This document shows positions 18,901-25,523 of a stretch of DNA of 64,000 nt, in pieces (position 1 is the first letter of the stretch; the number at the start of each line of letters is the position of its first letter). The translations under genes were made by a program, and so were the position numbers. The notes under the pieces were generated by a model. The model ran no database searches. It worked only from the letters and a program-made list of their open reading frames with translations, and had not been told where the DNA came from. The stretch spans positions 2,046,001 through 2,110,000 of the forward strand of contig JBKYIJ010000008.1 of assembly GCA_047030855.1 (NCBI GenBank). Reading direction: 5' to 3'. This stretch comes from QVMM01 sp047030855 (lineage in GTDB: Bacteria > Bacteroidota > Bacteroidia > Bacteroidales > Dysgonomonadaceae).

Positions 18901-19233
18901 AAGCTTGCTCAGGGCTTCTGTTCGGAGAATTTCATTGGCAGCGTCTATTTGTCCGTATTTTATGGCTCTTTTGTATGCAGACGGGAAAAAAACTGTTTTT
19001 TCCGATCCGAGTATCTGTGTCAGATCATGATAAAAATATCCTGCACTTTCGGCATCTTCCAGAATGTACAGAAAGCATTGGTTTATTTTTTCAAACAAAC
19101 ATGCGGCATACATGGCAGACGATGAGCCTTGCAATCCTTTGACAAATATATTGTTGTGCTGATCTAACAGTTTTACGGACGCTGATATGTTTTTGTGCGT
19201 TCCGAATTTTGTTTGTAAAGACGCGATATCCAA
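15904..19233 (-). CDS. mfd: Transcription-repair coupling factor Mfd
   Basis: 1109 aa, full length. The order is a UvrB-like N-terminal module (about 1-330), the CarD-type RNA-polymerase interaction domain starting FQIGDYVVHVDHGIGKFGGLV (near 430), then the RecG-like translocase with Walker A GDVGFGKTEVA, DEEQ box (IIDEEQKFGV), motif III MTATPIPRT and motif VI QLRGRVGRSNKKAF, and a C-terminal TRCF/D7 domain. It removes RNA polymerase stalled at lesions and recruits UvrA. It is intact in spite of its length, in contrast to several neighbouring genes with frame breaks. Confidence 0.96.
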   Translation of the reverse strand: MDIASLQTKFGTHKNISASVKLLDQHNNIFVKGLQGSSSAMYAACLFEKINQCFLYILEDAESAGYFYHDLTQILGSEKTVFFPSAYKRAIKYGQIDAANEILRTEALSKLQTNDNHIIIVSYPEALAEKVVSKETLKENTLRIAIGEKVDPQFISEVLDSYGFEYTDYVYEPGQYAIRGSIIDVYSFSSEYPYRIDFFGDEVETIRTFDVESQLSKEKLKYIQIIPEMRKTGMQKDSFLNMLPKSSIVAFKDYSWIQSRLIAVYNDVPVLDNPEYESNPQEKLIEEEVFRSELFKFKNIQFGTKPFGVPQATIEFQTSLQPTYHKNFDLVSESLHDFLKKGYTIYILSDSEKQNKRIQTIFEDRGDSIPFTPVNKTLHEGFSDETLKICCFTDHQIFDRFHKYNLKSEKVRSGKIALSLKELSQFQIGDYVVHVDHGIGKFGGLVRSDVNGTMQESIKIIYSNNDTIFVSIHSLHKISKYRGKDGEPPRINKLGSGAWERMKEKTKSKVKDIARDLILLYSKRKEEKGFKFSPDTFLQNELEASFIYEDTPDQVKATADVKHDMENEMPMDRLICGDVGFGKTEVAIRAAFKAVSDNKQVAVLVPTTVLAAQHYQTFKERLRDFPCRIDYISRARKASEIKAILQDLKDRKIDILIGTHRIVSKDIKFADLGLLIIDEEQKFGVSVKEKLKQMKTNVDTLTMTATPIPRTLQFSLMGARDLSTITTPPPNRYPIQTEVHTFDSQIIKEAINFEMSRNGQVFFINNRINNIEEIAALVKREVPDARVAVGHGQMDPVKLEEIITDFVNQEYDVLVATAIVESGIDIPNANTIIVNNAQNFGLSDLHQLRGRVGRSNKKAFCYLLAPPLHTLSTESRRRLQAIENFSELGSGIHIAMQDLDIRGAGNLLGAEQSGFIADLGYETYQKILNEAVTELKNDEFSDLYHETDNGEKIEGDNFVDDVLIDSDLELLFSASYIPNDSERISLYRELDNMENELDIRNFVEHLEDRFGKIPEEGKELIRVVRLRRLAKMLGMEKIILKNGRMNIILVSNVNSPYYESKAFDKLLTFVQKYPRRCELKENNNKRSITIKQVENVETACHILDEIQSI

Positions 19234-19258
19234 TCTTAACCTCCTTGATTTTGAAGTG

Positions 19259-19266
19259 CAAAATTA
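19259..19266 (-). promoter_or_regulatory. -7 promoter box of mfd-cinA
   Basis: TAATTTTG on the minus strand (TAnnTTTG), 26 bases before the mfd start. A TTTG (minus strand) at 19289-19292 could be the -33 element. Confidence 0.5.
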
Positions 19267-19558
19267 ATTAAAAGTATTTTGTTTGGTACAAAAAATAAGC
19301 CATAAATGATTTATATTCTGATTTGGGCAGTGGCTTCAACAATAAAATAATTCACTTTCGAATATTTTCATTACATTTTCTTTATAACTACCACTGATAA
19401 CGACATTGAAAAAAAGTAATTAGATCTGTTTTATAGATTCTAATTTTGGCAATATAACTATTATTGGAGAAAACATTGCAGCCAAAGACACAGGTGATTA
19501 TTAATCATCTTTTCTAAAGATACAAAAGTGCGTATATTTGCGTACTATGTAAAAACAG
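19267..19558. other. Intergenic AT-rich stretch, no gene
   Basis: Between the mfd promoter and the tRNA-derived repeat I see no supported coding frame. The only recognisable signal is a TATATTTG box on the plus strand at 19533-19540 that runs straight into the hairpin at 19559, so at most a very short transcript could be made. Confidence 0.4.
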
Positions 19559-19588
19559 AAAGCTGATAATCAACAGACTATCAGCTTT
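19559..19588. terminator. Hairpin beyond the tRNA-Pro-derived repeat, probably the displaced tRNA-Pro terminator
   Basis: Perfect 10-bp arms AAAGCTGATA / TATCAGCTTT (19559-19568, 19579-19588). On the minus strand it is followed by a T-rich tract. It sits immediately beyond the partial tRNA-Pro copy, where the terminator of the intact tRNA gene would have been before an element inserted. Confidence 0.65.
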
Positions 19589-19591
19589 AAT

Positions 19592-19637
19592 CGTCGGGAT
19601 ACCAGGATTCGAACCTGGGACCCCCTGCTCCCAAAGC
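19592..19637 (-). repeat. Partial tRNA-Pro copy: distal attachment site of an integrated element
   Basis: 46 bp identical to 21448-21493, i.e. the 3' part of tRNA-Pro from the anticodon loop through the T arm and acceptor end. The sequence then diverges, so this copy lacks the 5' half and cannot be a tRNA. A direct repeat of a tRNA 3' end is the usual footprint of tyrosine-recombinase integration. Confidence 0.85.
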
Positions 19638-19720
19638 TTTGGCGGTATGTTTTTAATCAATTGATTACAAATTGTTTAAATAAGTCGAATGTCAGTTTGC
19701 AAGGATTTTGCAATACCTAT

Positions 19721-20005
19721 TTATTTATCTGCCGAATTGACAGGCTTTAAATTATTAGTGAAAACAGTACCCTCTCCCGTCAGTAGCCAATGAGCTGAAA
19801 TATTATAATCACGAACGAGATATGTGAGCCATGCCGGTTGAAAAATATCCCGATCGGGATATTTTTCCAGTGTATTCAAATTCCATCGATTGATGTCATA
19901 TCGAGTGGTAAAAGTCAACTTTCCTCCAATTACTTTTTCTTGCTTTAATAATTGCAGTGCCTTGAAAAAGCGTTTTACTATTAGTTGGCTGTCTTCTGTT
20001 TGCAT
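19721..20005 (-). CDS. Small mobile-element protein of repressor type
   Basis: 94 aa from the ATG at 20005; an upstream ATG at 20035 would overlap the lipoprotein gene and is less likely. The sequence (VKRFFKALQLLKQEKVIGGKLTFTTRYDINRWNLNTLEKYPDRDIFQPAWLTYLVRDYNISAHWLLTGEG) has a helical N-terminal half and the WLLTGEG ending typical of CI-like phage repressor HTH domains, where the pocket lies just before W-L-L-T-G. A DNA-binding role is inferred. It lies 5 bases after the lipoprotein stop. Confidence 0.6.
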   Translation of the reverse strand: MQTEDSQLIVKRFFKALQLLKQEKVIGGKLTFTTRYDINRWNLNTLEKYPDRDIFQPAWLTYLVRDYNISAHWLLTGEGTVFTNNLKPVNSADK

Positions 20006-20010
20006 AGCTG

Positions 20011-20505
20011 TTACTTTATAGGTTCTTTTTTCCAATTCTTGCCGCCTTGTTCTTTGTAATAAATGTCCTGAAATGGGTACAAAGATACATACCCTGAAAA
20101 ATCGTAAAAAGCTACAAGATGGTCTGCTACTTTTATATACTCTTTCCCTTTGAGTGGATATTTTTTTACTAATGGATAGATAGATTTATCATCAATGATA
20201 TTTATATTACATTTCATTTTGGCATGTTTCAGTTTGAATGATACTGAAAAACTTTGCATAGTATCTTTATCTACCGGGATGTCGCTTGTGTACACATAAT
20301 AATTTTCAACAGCATTATTATGGTCTGTTCCTACAATTTCATATCTCCCTATATAAGGTTTTATAGCCTCATCTATTTTTAGACTATCCTCTTTACTATG
20401 CTCTATTGTAGGTTTAGTTTCAAATATTGTTTTCTGTTCCTTGTTGTTGTTTCCGCAAGAATACATTACAATCATCACTAATAATATGCTTATATATTTT
20501 ATCAT
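20011..20505 (-). CDS. Hypothetical lipoprotein carried by the element
   Basis: 164 aa. A short signal peptide with lipobox (VMYSC, Cys17) is followed by a Lys/Glu-rich linker and a mixed alpha/beta domain (PYIGRYEIVGTDHNNAVENYYVYTSD...). I do not recognise it. As a cargo gene in an integrative element it could be an exclusion or fitness factor, but nothing in the sequence shows this. Confidence 0.55.
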   Translation of the reverse strand: MIKYISILLVMIVMYSCGNNNKEQKTIFETKPTIEHSKEDSLKIDEAIKPYIGRYEIVGTDHNNAVENYYVYTSDIPVDKDTMQSFSVSFKLKHAKMKCNINIIDDKSIYPLVKKYPLKGKEYIKVADHLVAFYDFSGYVSLYPFQDIYYKEQGGKNWKKEPIK

Positions 20506-20566
20506 ATCTTATATTATCCTTTTTTCGGTATCAATGGTATTACTTTATTTGTCCGGCAGGCGCAAT

Positions 20567-20913
20567 TTACACAACCTCCGCAGTATCGGACTCCGTTTTT
20601 TTATCCGTCAGAATTAATATCCTTTCGACCAGCCGCTGATTCGTTTCCACGAGAATTGTATTATTCCTGATTAGTTGTTTTAGGTTATCTTCATTTTCAT
20701 TGTCCGCTACCCTTTCAGTCGAGTAATCATTAATCATTAATTCATCACGAGTAATATTAAAGAATTCTGCTATTTTGTTCTCCCTCTCAGCAGAAGTACC
20801 CATTAAAGTCCTGTTTAAATTACCTTGACTGATATTTAGATATTTGGCAAGGTCTTTTTTTTTTGTTTGCCTTGCTTTGTTAGCAATAATTCTACCCGGT
20901 CTCTTAAATCCAT
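20567..20913 (-). CDS. XRE-type helix-turn-helix regulator, frame broken in a poly-A run
   Basis: From the ATG at 20911-20913 the sense strand reads MDLRDRVELLLTKQGKQ, enters a run of ten A (20854-20863), and continues in another frame as DLAKYLNISQGNLNRTLMGTSAERENKIAEFFNITRDELM. Joined, this is an XRE/Cro-CI helix-turn-helix (about residues 8-65) with a C-terminal helix (LIRNNTILVETNQRLVERILIL) suited to dimerisation, about 115 aa. Eight or eleven A would restore the frame. It would repress the divergent promoter at 20971. Error and true decay are both possible, as the whole element is degenerate. Confidence 0.65.
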
Positions 20914-21083
20914 AATTAATAATTTAACAAAAATTATAATTAATAAGTCATTAATTAATGATGTATTAATTATATTTGCATCATGTTTATAACATACAAC
21001 GTAACAAATATAATTAAAATAAGCTGAAATGAAAATGTGTTTACATTAAAATCACCAGACAGTAACACCAAAATAGTAACGAT
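20914..21083. promoter_or_regulatory. Divergent control region of the element
   Basis: A very AT-rich region between the repressor start and a plus-strand start codon at 21084. It contains a TATATTTG box at 20971-20978 (plus strand) and several ATTAATTA-type palindromic repeats around 20914-20970 that could be repressor operators. Confidence 0.45.
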
Positions 21084-21125
21084 ATGAATTTAAAAGAGTA
21101 TTACCAAAGTTTAGAGGACAGTTGA
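21084..21125 (+). pseudogene. 13-codon 5' remnant of an element gene
   Basis: An ATG at 21084, suitably placed after the TATATTTG promoter at 20971, opens MNLKEYYQSLEDS and then hits TGA at 21123. It runs into the 3' end of the truncated integrase on the other strand. I read it as the first codons of a gene (transcribed away from the repressor) whose body was deleted. The original product cannot be told. Confidence 0.35.
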
Positions 21126-21289
21126 CATTGCCGACAATCTTTTTTTTCGTTAGCGTTCCACTGTTCCGGCAGGAGATAAACTCCCAGACTAATATTAAAT
21201 GGCTTTTTGTGTGTGACAACTAATTTTAAAGGGAAAGTACCGTCTTTCCGGGCTGAACGTGTGTCTAAATAGAATTTTACTGATGCCAT
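21101..21289 (-). pseudogene. Truncated tyrosine integrase (N-terminal arm-binding domain only)
   Basis: From the ATG at 21289 the protein reads MASVKFYLDTRSARKDGTFPLKLVVTHKKPFNISLGVYLLPEQWNANEKK, which is the arm-type DNA-binding domain found at the N-terminus of Bacteroidetes phage/ICE tyrosine recombinases. After residue 50 or so similarity stops and the frame ends at 21101; the SAM-like core-binding and catalytic (R-H-R-Y) domains are missing. It sits next to the intact tRNA-Pro, as expected for the integrase of an element inserted there. Confidence 0.8.
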
Positions 21290-21449
21290 GATATCTGTTT
21301 TTGCAACGAATTTGCAATATATTTGATGCAAATCGGTTCGTTTTGGTACAAAAAAGTGCAAAATTTTAAGGCGTTTTTTGCGTTTATTGCATAGAAAAAA
21401 AGCCCTAAAAATCGTGTAATTAACTGATTCTTAAAGCCTTTTTATTCCG

Positions 21450-21524
21450 TCGGGATACCAGGATTCGAACCTGGGACCCCCTGCTCCCAAAGCAGGTGCG
21501 CTAACCGGACTGCGCTACATCCCG
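21450..21524 (-). tRNA. tRNA-Pro (anticodon TGG)
   Basis: 75 nt. Acceptor CGGGATG pairs with the 3' end; the D arm (GCGCAGTCCGGTTAGCGC), an anticodon loop TTTGGGA within a CCTGC/GCAGG stem, and the T loop GTTCGAATCC are all present. CCA is not encoded. Its 3' part is duplicated at 19592-19637. Confidence 0.95.
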
Positions 21525-21653
21525 TTTTGCTCATAAGCGGTGCAAAGGTACAATATATTTTATTACATCAAAATATTTTTGAGTTTTTTTCATGAAACGT
21601 TATTTCGAAAAATAAAATACGTATTTTTGCATTTTGATTTAAAATACATCTAT

Positions 21654-21941
21654 ATGGAACTTCAGATTGTTGCTACGATAGAGGTTAAGGAGCCTTATAA
21701 AAATGAATTGCTTACGGTATTTAAAAATGTTGTTGATGAAAGCCGCAAGGAAATCGGGAACATATCTTACGATTTGTTTCAGGATGTGAAGAATCCTCTC
21801 AAATTTGTGATTATGGAAGTATGGAAATCTCAAGACGCGATAGATGAACATAATGCCAGCATTCATTTCAATGATTTCGTGAAGAAAATAGACGGTAAGG
21901 TTAACAGCCTGATTGTGGATGTTGTAAAAAAAGTTTATTAA
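21654..21941 (+). CDS. Antibiotic-biosynthesis-monooxygenase-type (ABM) domain protein
   Basis: 95 aa from the ATG at 21654. Its pattern (IVATIEVKEPYKNELLTVFKNVVDESRKEIGNISYDLFQDVKNPLKFVIMEVWKSQDAIDEHNASIHFNDFVKKI) is that of ABM-fold dimers such as E. coli YgiN: a ferredoxin-like fold with the E-x-W....A.D.H....HF motif. YgiN-like members oxidise quinols; the substrate here is unknown. The gene is 21 bases upstream of aspS and probably co-transcribed. Confidence 0.82.
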   Translation: MELQIVATIEVKEPYKNELLTVFKNVVDESRKEIGNISYDLFQDVKNPLKFVIMEVWKSQDAIDEHNASIHFNDFVKKIDGKVNSLIVDVVKKVY

Positions 21942-21962
21942 AAGATTAACCCTATAAATAGT

Positions 21963-23726
21963 ATGTATAGAAATTATACTTGTGGAGAATTGACTCTTAC
22001 GGAAGTTGGGAAAGAGGTTACATTGTGCGGATGGATACAAAGAGTCCGAAAATTGGGCGGTGGCATCACATTCATTGATTTGCGCGATCGTTACGGAATA
22101 ACTCAATTAGCTTTTAGTAAAACAGAAAATTCGGATATTTATGAGGAAGGGAATAAACTGGGGCGTGAATGGGTTGTTCAGATAACAGGTTTGGTACAGG
22201 AACGTTCGAGTAAGAATAGAAATATTCCGACAGGTGATATTGAGATAAACGTATCGAAAGTCGTTATTTTGAATACGTCTGAAATACCGCCTTTTACTAT
22301 TGAAGATGAAACTGACGGCGGGGAAGATATCCGTATGAAGTATAGATATCTCGATCTTCGTCGCAATCCTGTACGTCGAAATTTAGAACTTCGCCATAAA
22401 ATTACGATAGAAACCCGTCGGTTCTTAGACGAATTACAATTTATTGAGGTCGAAACACCGGTGTTGGTAGCTTCAACACCCGAAGGGGCGAGAGATTTTA
22501 TTGTACCTTCGAGAATAAATCTCGGAGAATTTTATGCACTGCCTCAATCTCCCCAATTATTGAAACAATTACTTATGGTTGGAGGGTTTGACCGATATTT
22601 TCAGATTGCAAAATGTTTTCGGGATGAAGATTTGAGAGCCGATCGCCAGCCGGAGTTTACGCAAATAGACTGCGAAATGTCTTTCGTTCAGCAGGAAGAT
22701 GTATTGCATATTTTTGAGAATCTGGTGAAATATTTGTTCAAGAAAGTAAAAGGGATAGATGTGCCCGATTTTCTGCGAATGACATATGCCGACGCGATGA
22801 AATATTACGGTTGTGATAAGCCTGATATTCGTTTTGATATGAAGCTTGTTGAATTAAAAGATTTGACGAAAGGGAAGGATTTTGTTGTTTTTGATTCGGT
22901 AGAATACGTTGGTGCGATTTGTGCGAAAGGCTGTGCTGAATATACCCGTAAGCAACTTGATGAATTAACAAACTTTGTTAAACGCCCTCAGATTGGAGCA
23001 AAAGGATTGGTATATGTAAAATGCGAAACCGACGGTTCTTTTAAATCATCGGTAGATAAATTCTATTCGCAAGATGATCTGAAGGAATGGGCTAAACGCT
23101 GTACTGCTCAGGCAGGCGATTTAATACTTATCATATGCGGCGAAACCGAGAAATCTCAGAAACAACTTTGCGAACTTCGCCTTGAAATGGGTGAAAGGTT
23201 AGGGTTAAGAGATAAAAATACATTCAAGTGTTTGTGGGTCGTAGATTTTCCTTTGCTGGAGAAAGATGAAGAATTGGGCAGGTTTTTTGCTAAACATCAT
23301 CCTTTTACCAGTCCGAACCCGGATGATATTCATCTGTTGGACACTGATCCGGGAGCTGTCAGGGCAAGCGCTTATGATATGGTAATTAACGGGGTGGAAG
23401 TAGGAGGAGGTTCTGTTCGGATTTTCGACAGTTCATTGCAGCAAAAAATGTTCAAAACATTAGGATTTACGGAAGAGAGGGCACAGGCTCAATTCGGATT
23501 TCTGATGAACGCTTTCAAATACGGTGCACCGCCGCATGCAGGAATAGCTTTCGGTTTGGATCGTTTGGTTTCTCTTTTTGCAGGTTTGGATTCTATAAGA
23601 GATTGCATTGCATTTCCCAAAAATACTTCGGGAAGGGATGTTATGATGGATGCGCCTTCGGTTCTTGATAAAGAACAACTTGAGGAGCTTCACCTAAAGA
23701 TAGATGTTAAAGATAAGGATAATTAA
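21963..23726 (+). CDS. aspS: Aspartyl-tRNA synthetase
   Basis: 587 aa, bacterial type. It has an N-terminal OB anticodon-binding domain (about 1-110), class II motif 2 (FRDEDLRADRQPEFTQID near 215), the bacterial GAD insertion (about 290-410) and motif 3 (GIAFGLDRLVSLFAG near 525-540). It charges tRNA-Asp. It is followed by a terminator at 23746. Confidence 0.97.
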   Translation: MYRNYTCGELTLTEVGKEVTLCGWIQRVRKLGGGITFIDLRDRYGITQLAFSKTENSDIYEEGNKLGREWVVQITGLVQERSSKNRNIPTGDIEINVSKVVILNTSEIPPFTIEDETDGGEDIRMKYRYLDLRRNPVRRNLELRHKITIETRRFLDELQFIEVETPVLVASTPEGARDFIVPSRINLGEFYALPQSPQLLKQLLMVGGFDRYFQIAKCFRDEDLRADRQPEFTQIDCEMSFVQQEDVLHIFENLVKYLFKKVKGIDVPDFLRMTYADAMKYYGCDKPDIRFDMKLVELKDLTKGKDFVVFDSVEYVGAICAKGCAEYTRKQLDELTNFVKRPQIGAKGLVYVKCETDGSFKSSVDKFYSQDDLKEWAKRCTAQAGDLILIICGETEKSQKQLCELRLEMGERLGLRDKNTFKCLWVVDFPLLEKDEELGRFFAKHHPFTSPNPDDIHLLDTDPGAVRASAYDMVINGVEVGGGSVRIFDSSLQQKMFKTLGFTEERAQAQFGFLMNAFKYGAPPHAGIAFGLDRLVSLFAGLDSIRDCIAFPKNTSGRDVMMDAPSVLDKEQLEELHLKIDVKDKDN

Positions 23727-23745
23727 CAGGAGTTTTTATATAACT

Positions 23746-23780
23746 AAAAGATGAGGATATGATTTATTCTCATCTTTTTT
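23746..23780 (+). terminator. Terminator of aspS
   Basis: Arms AAAAGATGAG (23746-23755) and CTCATCTTTT (23769-23778) with a trailing T run, 19 bases after the aspS stop. Confidence 0.85.
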
Positions 23781-23857
23781 ATGCTGTACAACATATTTTA
23801 ATAATTTATTTCCGCATGCACAAAAAGTGTTAATGATGCTTATTTTTTATTAGTTGT

Positions 23858-23878
23858 GTGTACTTATTATAAGTACAC
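23858..23878. promoter_or_regulatory. Perfect palindrome, candidate MarR operator
   Basis: 9-bp arms GTGTACTTA and TAAGTACAC around a TTA centre. It ends five bases before the TATATTTG promoter box, so a bound dimer would block RNA polymerase. The first gene downstream encodes a MarR-family protein, and such proteins bind palindromes of this size, usually at their own promoter. Confidence 0.65.
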
Positions 23879-23882
23879 TTAT

Positions 23883-23890
23883 TATATTTG
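23883..23890 (+). promoter_or_regulatory. -7 promoter box of the efflux operon
   Basis: TATATTTG (TAnnTTTG). Transcription would begin a few bases downstream, which excludes the in-frame TTG at 23888 as a start and supports the ATG at 23915. Confidence 0.6.
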
Positions 23891-23914
23891 CACCTTGAAA
23901 AATTGAAACAATTA

Positions 23915-24376
23915 ATGAGAAATAGGACACAGGAAAAAGAACTGATATTCGACGATATAAACTTTCTTATCTGGCAAATAATGAAGATATGGATAAGAGG
24001 CAAACAGAGATTGCTCGACGAATTCGGGCTTACGGCTTCTCAAATGGAAATCCTTTCCGCCATATTTCATTTAAGTCAGAGGGATCAGGAGATTACCCAG
24101 ATAATGATTTCAAATATTACCCATATAGATCCGATGACAACATCGACTATACTGAAGAATTTTCAAAAAAAGAGCCTGATTACAAGAAAACTGAGCAAGA
24201 CGGATACAAGGGCAAGGGTAGTCGAGATCACAAATGAAGGAAGGAAGATATTTCTCGATGCGGCGACAAAAATACATACATCTACTGAAATGGTATTCAG
24301 TCAGTTGGATAGAGATGTGTTAAAAGAGCAATTACAGACATTATTAAATATATTAACAGAGTCATCAAATAACTAA
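23915..24376 (+). CDS. MarR-family transcriptional regulator
   Basis: 153 aa from the ATG at 23915. The winged-helix core is seen in LTASQMEILSAIFHLSQRDQEITQIMISNITHIDPMTTSTILKNFQKKSLITRKLSKTDTRARVVEITNEGRKI, including the D-x-R-A wing (TDTRARVVEIT), and long helices at both ends for dimerisation. It is the first gene of a four-gene efflux operon, 14 bases before the adaptor gene, and a perfect palindrome overlaps the promoter region. It is therefore probably an autorepressor relieved by a ligand, perhaps a pump substrate. Confidence 0.9.
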   Translation: MRNRTQEKELIFDDINFLIWQIMKIWIRGKQRLLDEFGLTASQMEILSAIFHLSQRDQEITQIMISNITHIDPMTTSTILKNFQKKSLITRKLSKTDTRARVVEITNEGRKIFLDAATKIHTSTEMVFSQLDRDVLKEQLQTLLNILTESSNN

Positions 24377-24390
24377 ATTTTATTATAGGT

Positions 24391-25491
24391 ATGAATTTAA
24401 AGAAAGTTTGTTTAGGAGTTACGACCTTAATTTTCTTTGTTTCTTGCGGTAAGAAACAGAGTGATAAGGAGCAGGTTGTTGCGGAGTACCCCACAACGGT
24501 TGTGAAAATGCAGAATGCAGAATTAGAGTCAACCTATGCGGCAACGGTTAAAGGACAGGAGGATATCGAGATAAGGCCTCGTATCGATGGCTTTATTGAC
24601 GCTATTTATGTAGATGAAGGTTCGGTAGTCAGAAAGGGACAATCTTTGTTTAAAATCAACTCCCCTCAGGCCGAACAGGCGTATACGTCGGCTAAAGCCG
24701 CTGTAAACAGTGCCGAAGCACAGGTGAATACAGCAAAGCTTAATGTTGACAGGATTAAACCGTTGGTAGATAAAGGCATTGTCAGTGTGGTTCAATATCA
24801 GACCTATGTCAATGCTTATGAATCGGCTAAGGCTGCTTTGTCTCAGGCTCAGGCTCAGTTGACCAATGCACAGGCAACTCTGGGTTGGACTAATGTTACC
24901 AGCCCTGTCGACGGAATCGTAGGAACTATTCCTTATCGTCAGGGAAGTTTGGTGAACAGCGCCAATGCTTTGACTACTGTAGCCAATACAAGTAACGTAT
25001 ATGTCTATTTTTCTTTGAATGAGAAAGACATGATCGCGGTTCTGAAAGATTTGGAAGGCAGTACCCAGTCCGAAAAAATTAAAAATATGCCTGAAGTTTC
25101 TTTAATTCTGGCAAATGGAACGGTATATCCGGAAAAAGGTAAGGTTGCGACAATAACAGGACAGGTGAATGTTACTACCGGATCGGTAAATTTCAGGGCT
25201 GATTTTCCAAACAAGCAAGGAATGCTTAAAAGCGGTTTTAGCGGACGCGTGGTTATACCTACTCATGTAGACAGCGTATTCGTCATACCTCAGAAAGCGA
25301 CTTTCCAGCAACAAAATAAATATCTGACCTACAAGGTACAGGGAGATTCGGCAGTGCAGGTATTAATTTCCGTATTACCGATGCCTGATGGACAAAATTA
25401 TGCTGTGACAAGCGGACTTTCAGATGGTGATAGAATTGTAACAGACGGAACGGCTACCTTAAGCAATGGTAAAAAGGTAAAAGTAAAATGA
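24391..25491 (+). CDS. RND efflux periplasmic adaptor (membrane fusion protein)
   Basis: 366 aa lipoprotein: the signal peptide ends FFVSC (Cys19). The order is a beta-barrel/lipoyl half-motif (ATVKGQEDIEIRPRIDGFIDAIYVDEGSVVRKGQSLFKI), a long alpha-helical hairpin with A/Q-rich repeats (about 90-150), the second lipoyl half (LGWTNVTSPVDGIVGTIPYRQGSLV) and the membrane-proximal domain. It is homologous to AcrA/MexA. It links the inner-membrane pump and the outer-membrane channel encoded by the next two genes. Confidence 0.94.
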   Translation: MNLKKVCLGVTTLIFFVSCGKKQSDKEQVVAEYPTTVVKMQNAELESTYAATVKGQEDIEIRPRIDGFIDAIYVDEGSVVRKGQSLFKINSPQAEQAYTSAKAAVNSAEAQVNTAKLNVDRIKPLVDKGIVSVVQYQTYVNAYESAKAALSQAQAQLTNAQATLGWTNVTSPVDGIVGTIPYRQGSLVNSANALTTVANTSNVYVYFSLNEKDMIAVLKDLEGSTQSEKIKNMPEVSLILANGTVYPEKGKVATITGQVNVTTGSVNFRADFPNKQGMLKSGFSGRVVIPTHVDSVFVIPQKATFQQQNKYLTYKVQGDSAVQVLISVLPMPDGQNYAVTSGLSDGDRIVTDGTATLSNGKKVKVK

Positions 25492-25523
25492 TATTCTTTA
25501 CAAAAAAATAAAAACAGATAACA

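Larger units (their letters stand above)
19592..21493. mobile_element. Decayed integrative element at tRNA-Pro
   Basis: The two 46-bp tRNA-Pro repeats lie 1,856 bp apart. Between them are a truncated integrase next to the tRNA, a helix-turn-helix repressor, a lipoprotein and a small phage/element-type protein, all on the minus strand. No replication, mobilisation or structural gene remains. The integrase retains only its N-terminal arm-binding part and abuts the 5' end of an oppositely oriented reading frame, so a large internal deletion has probably removed most of the original element. Confidence 0.75.

Noticed and set aside
19592..19637. Second functional tRNA-Pro
   Set aside because: Only the 3' part is present; acceptor 5' strand and D arm are absent.
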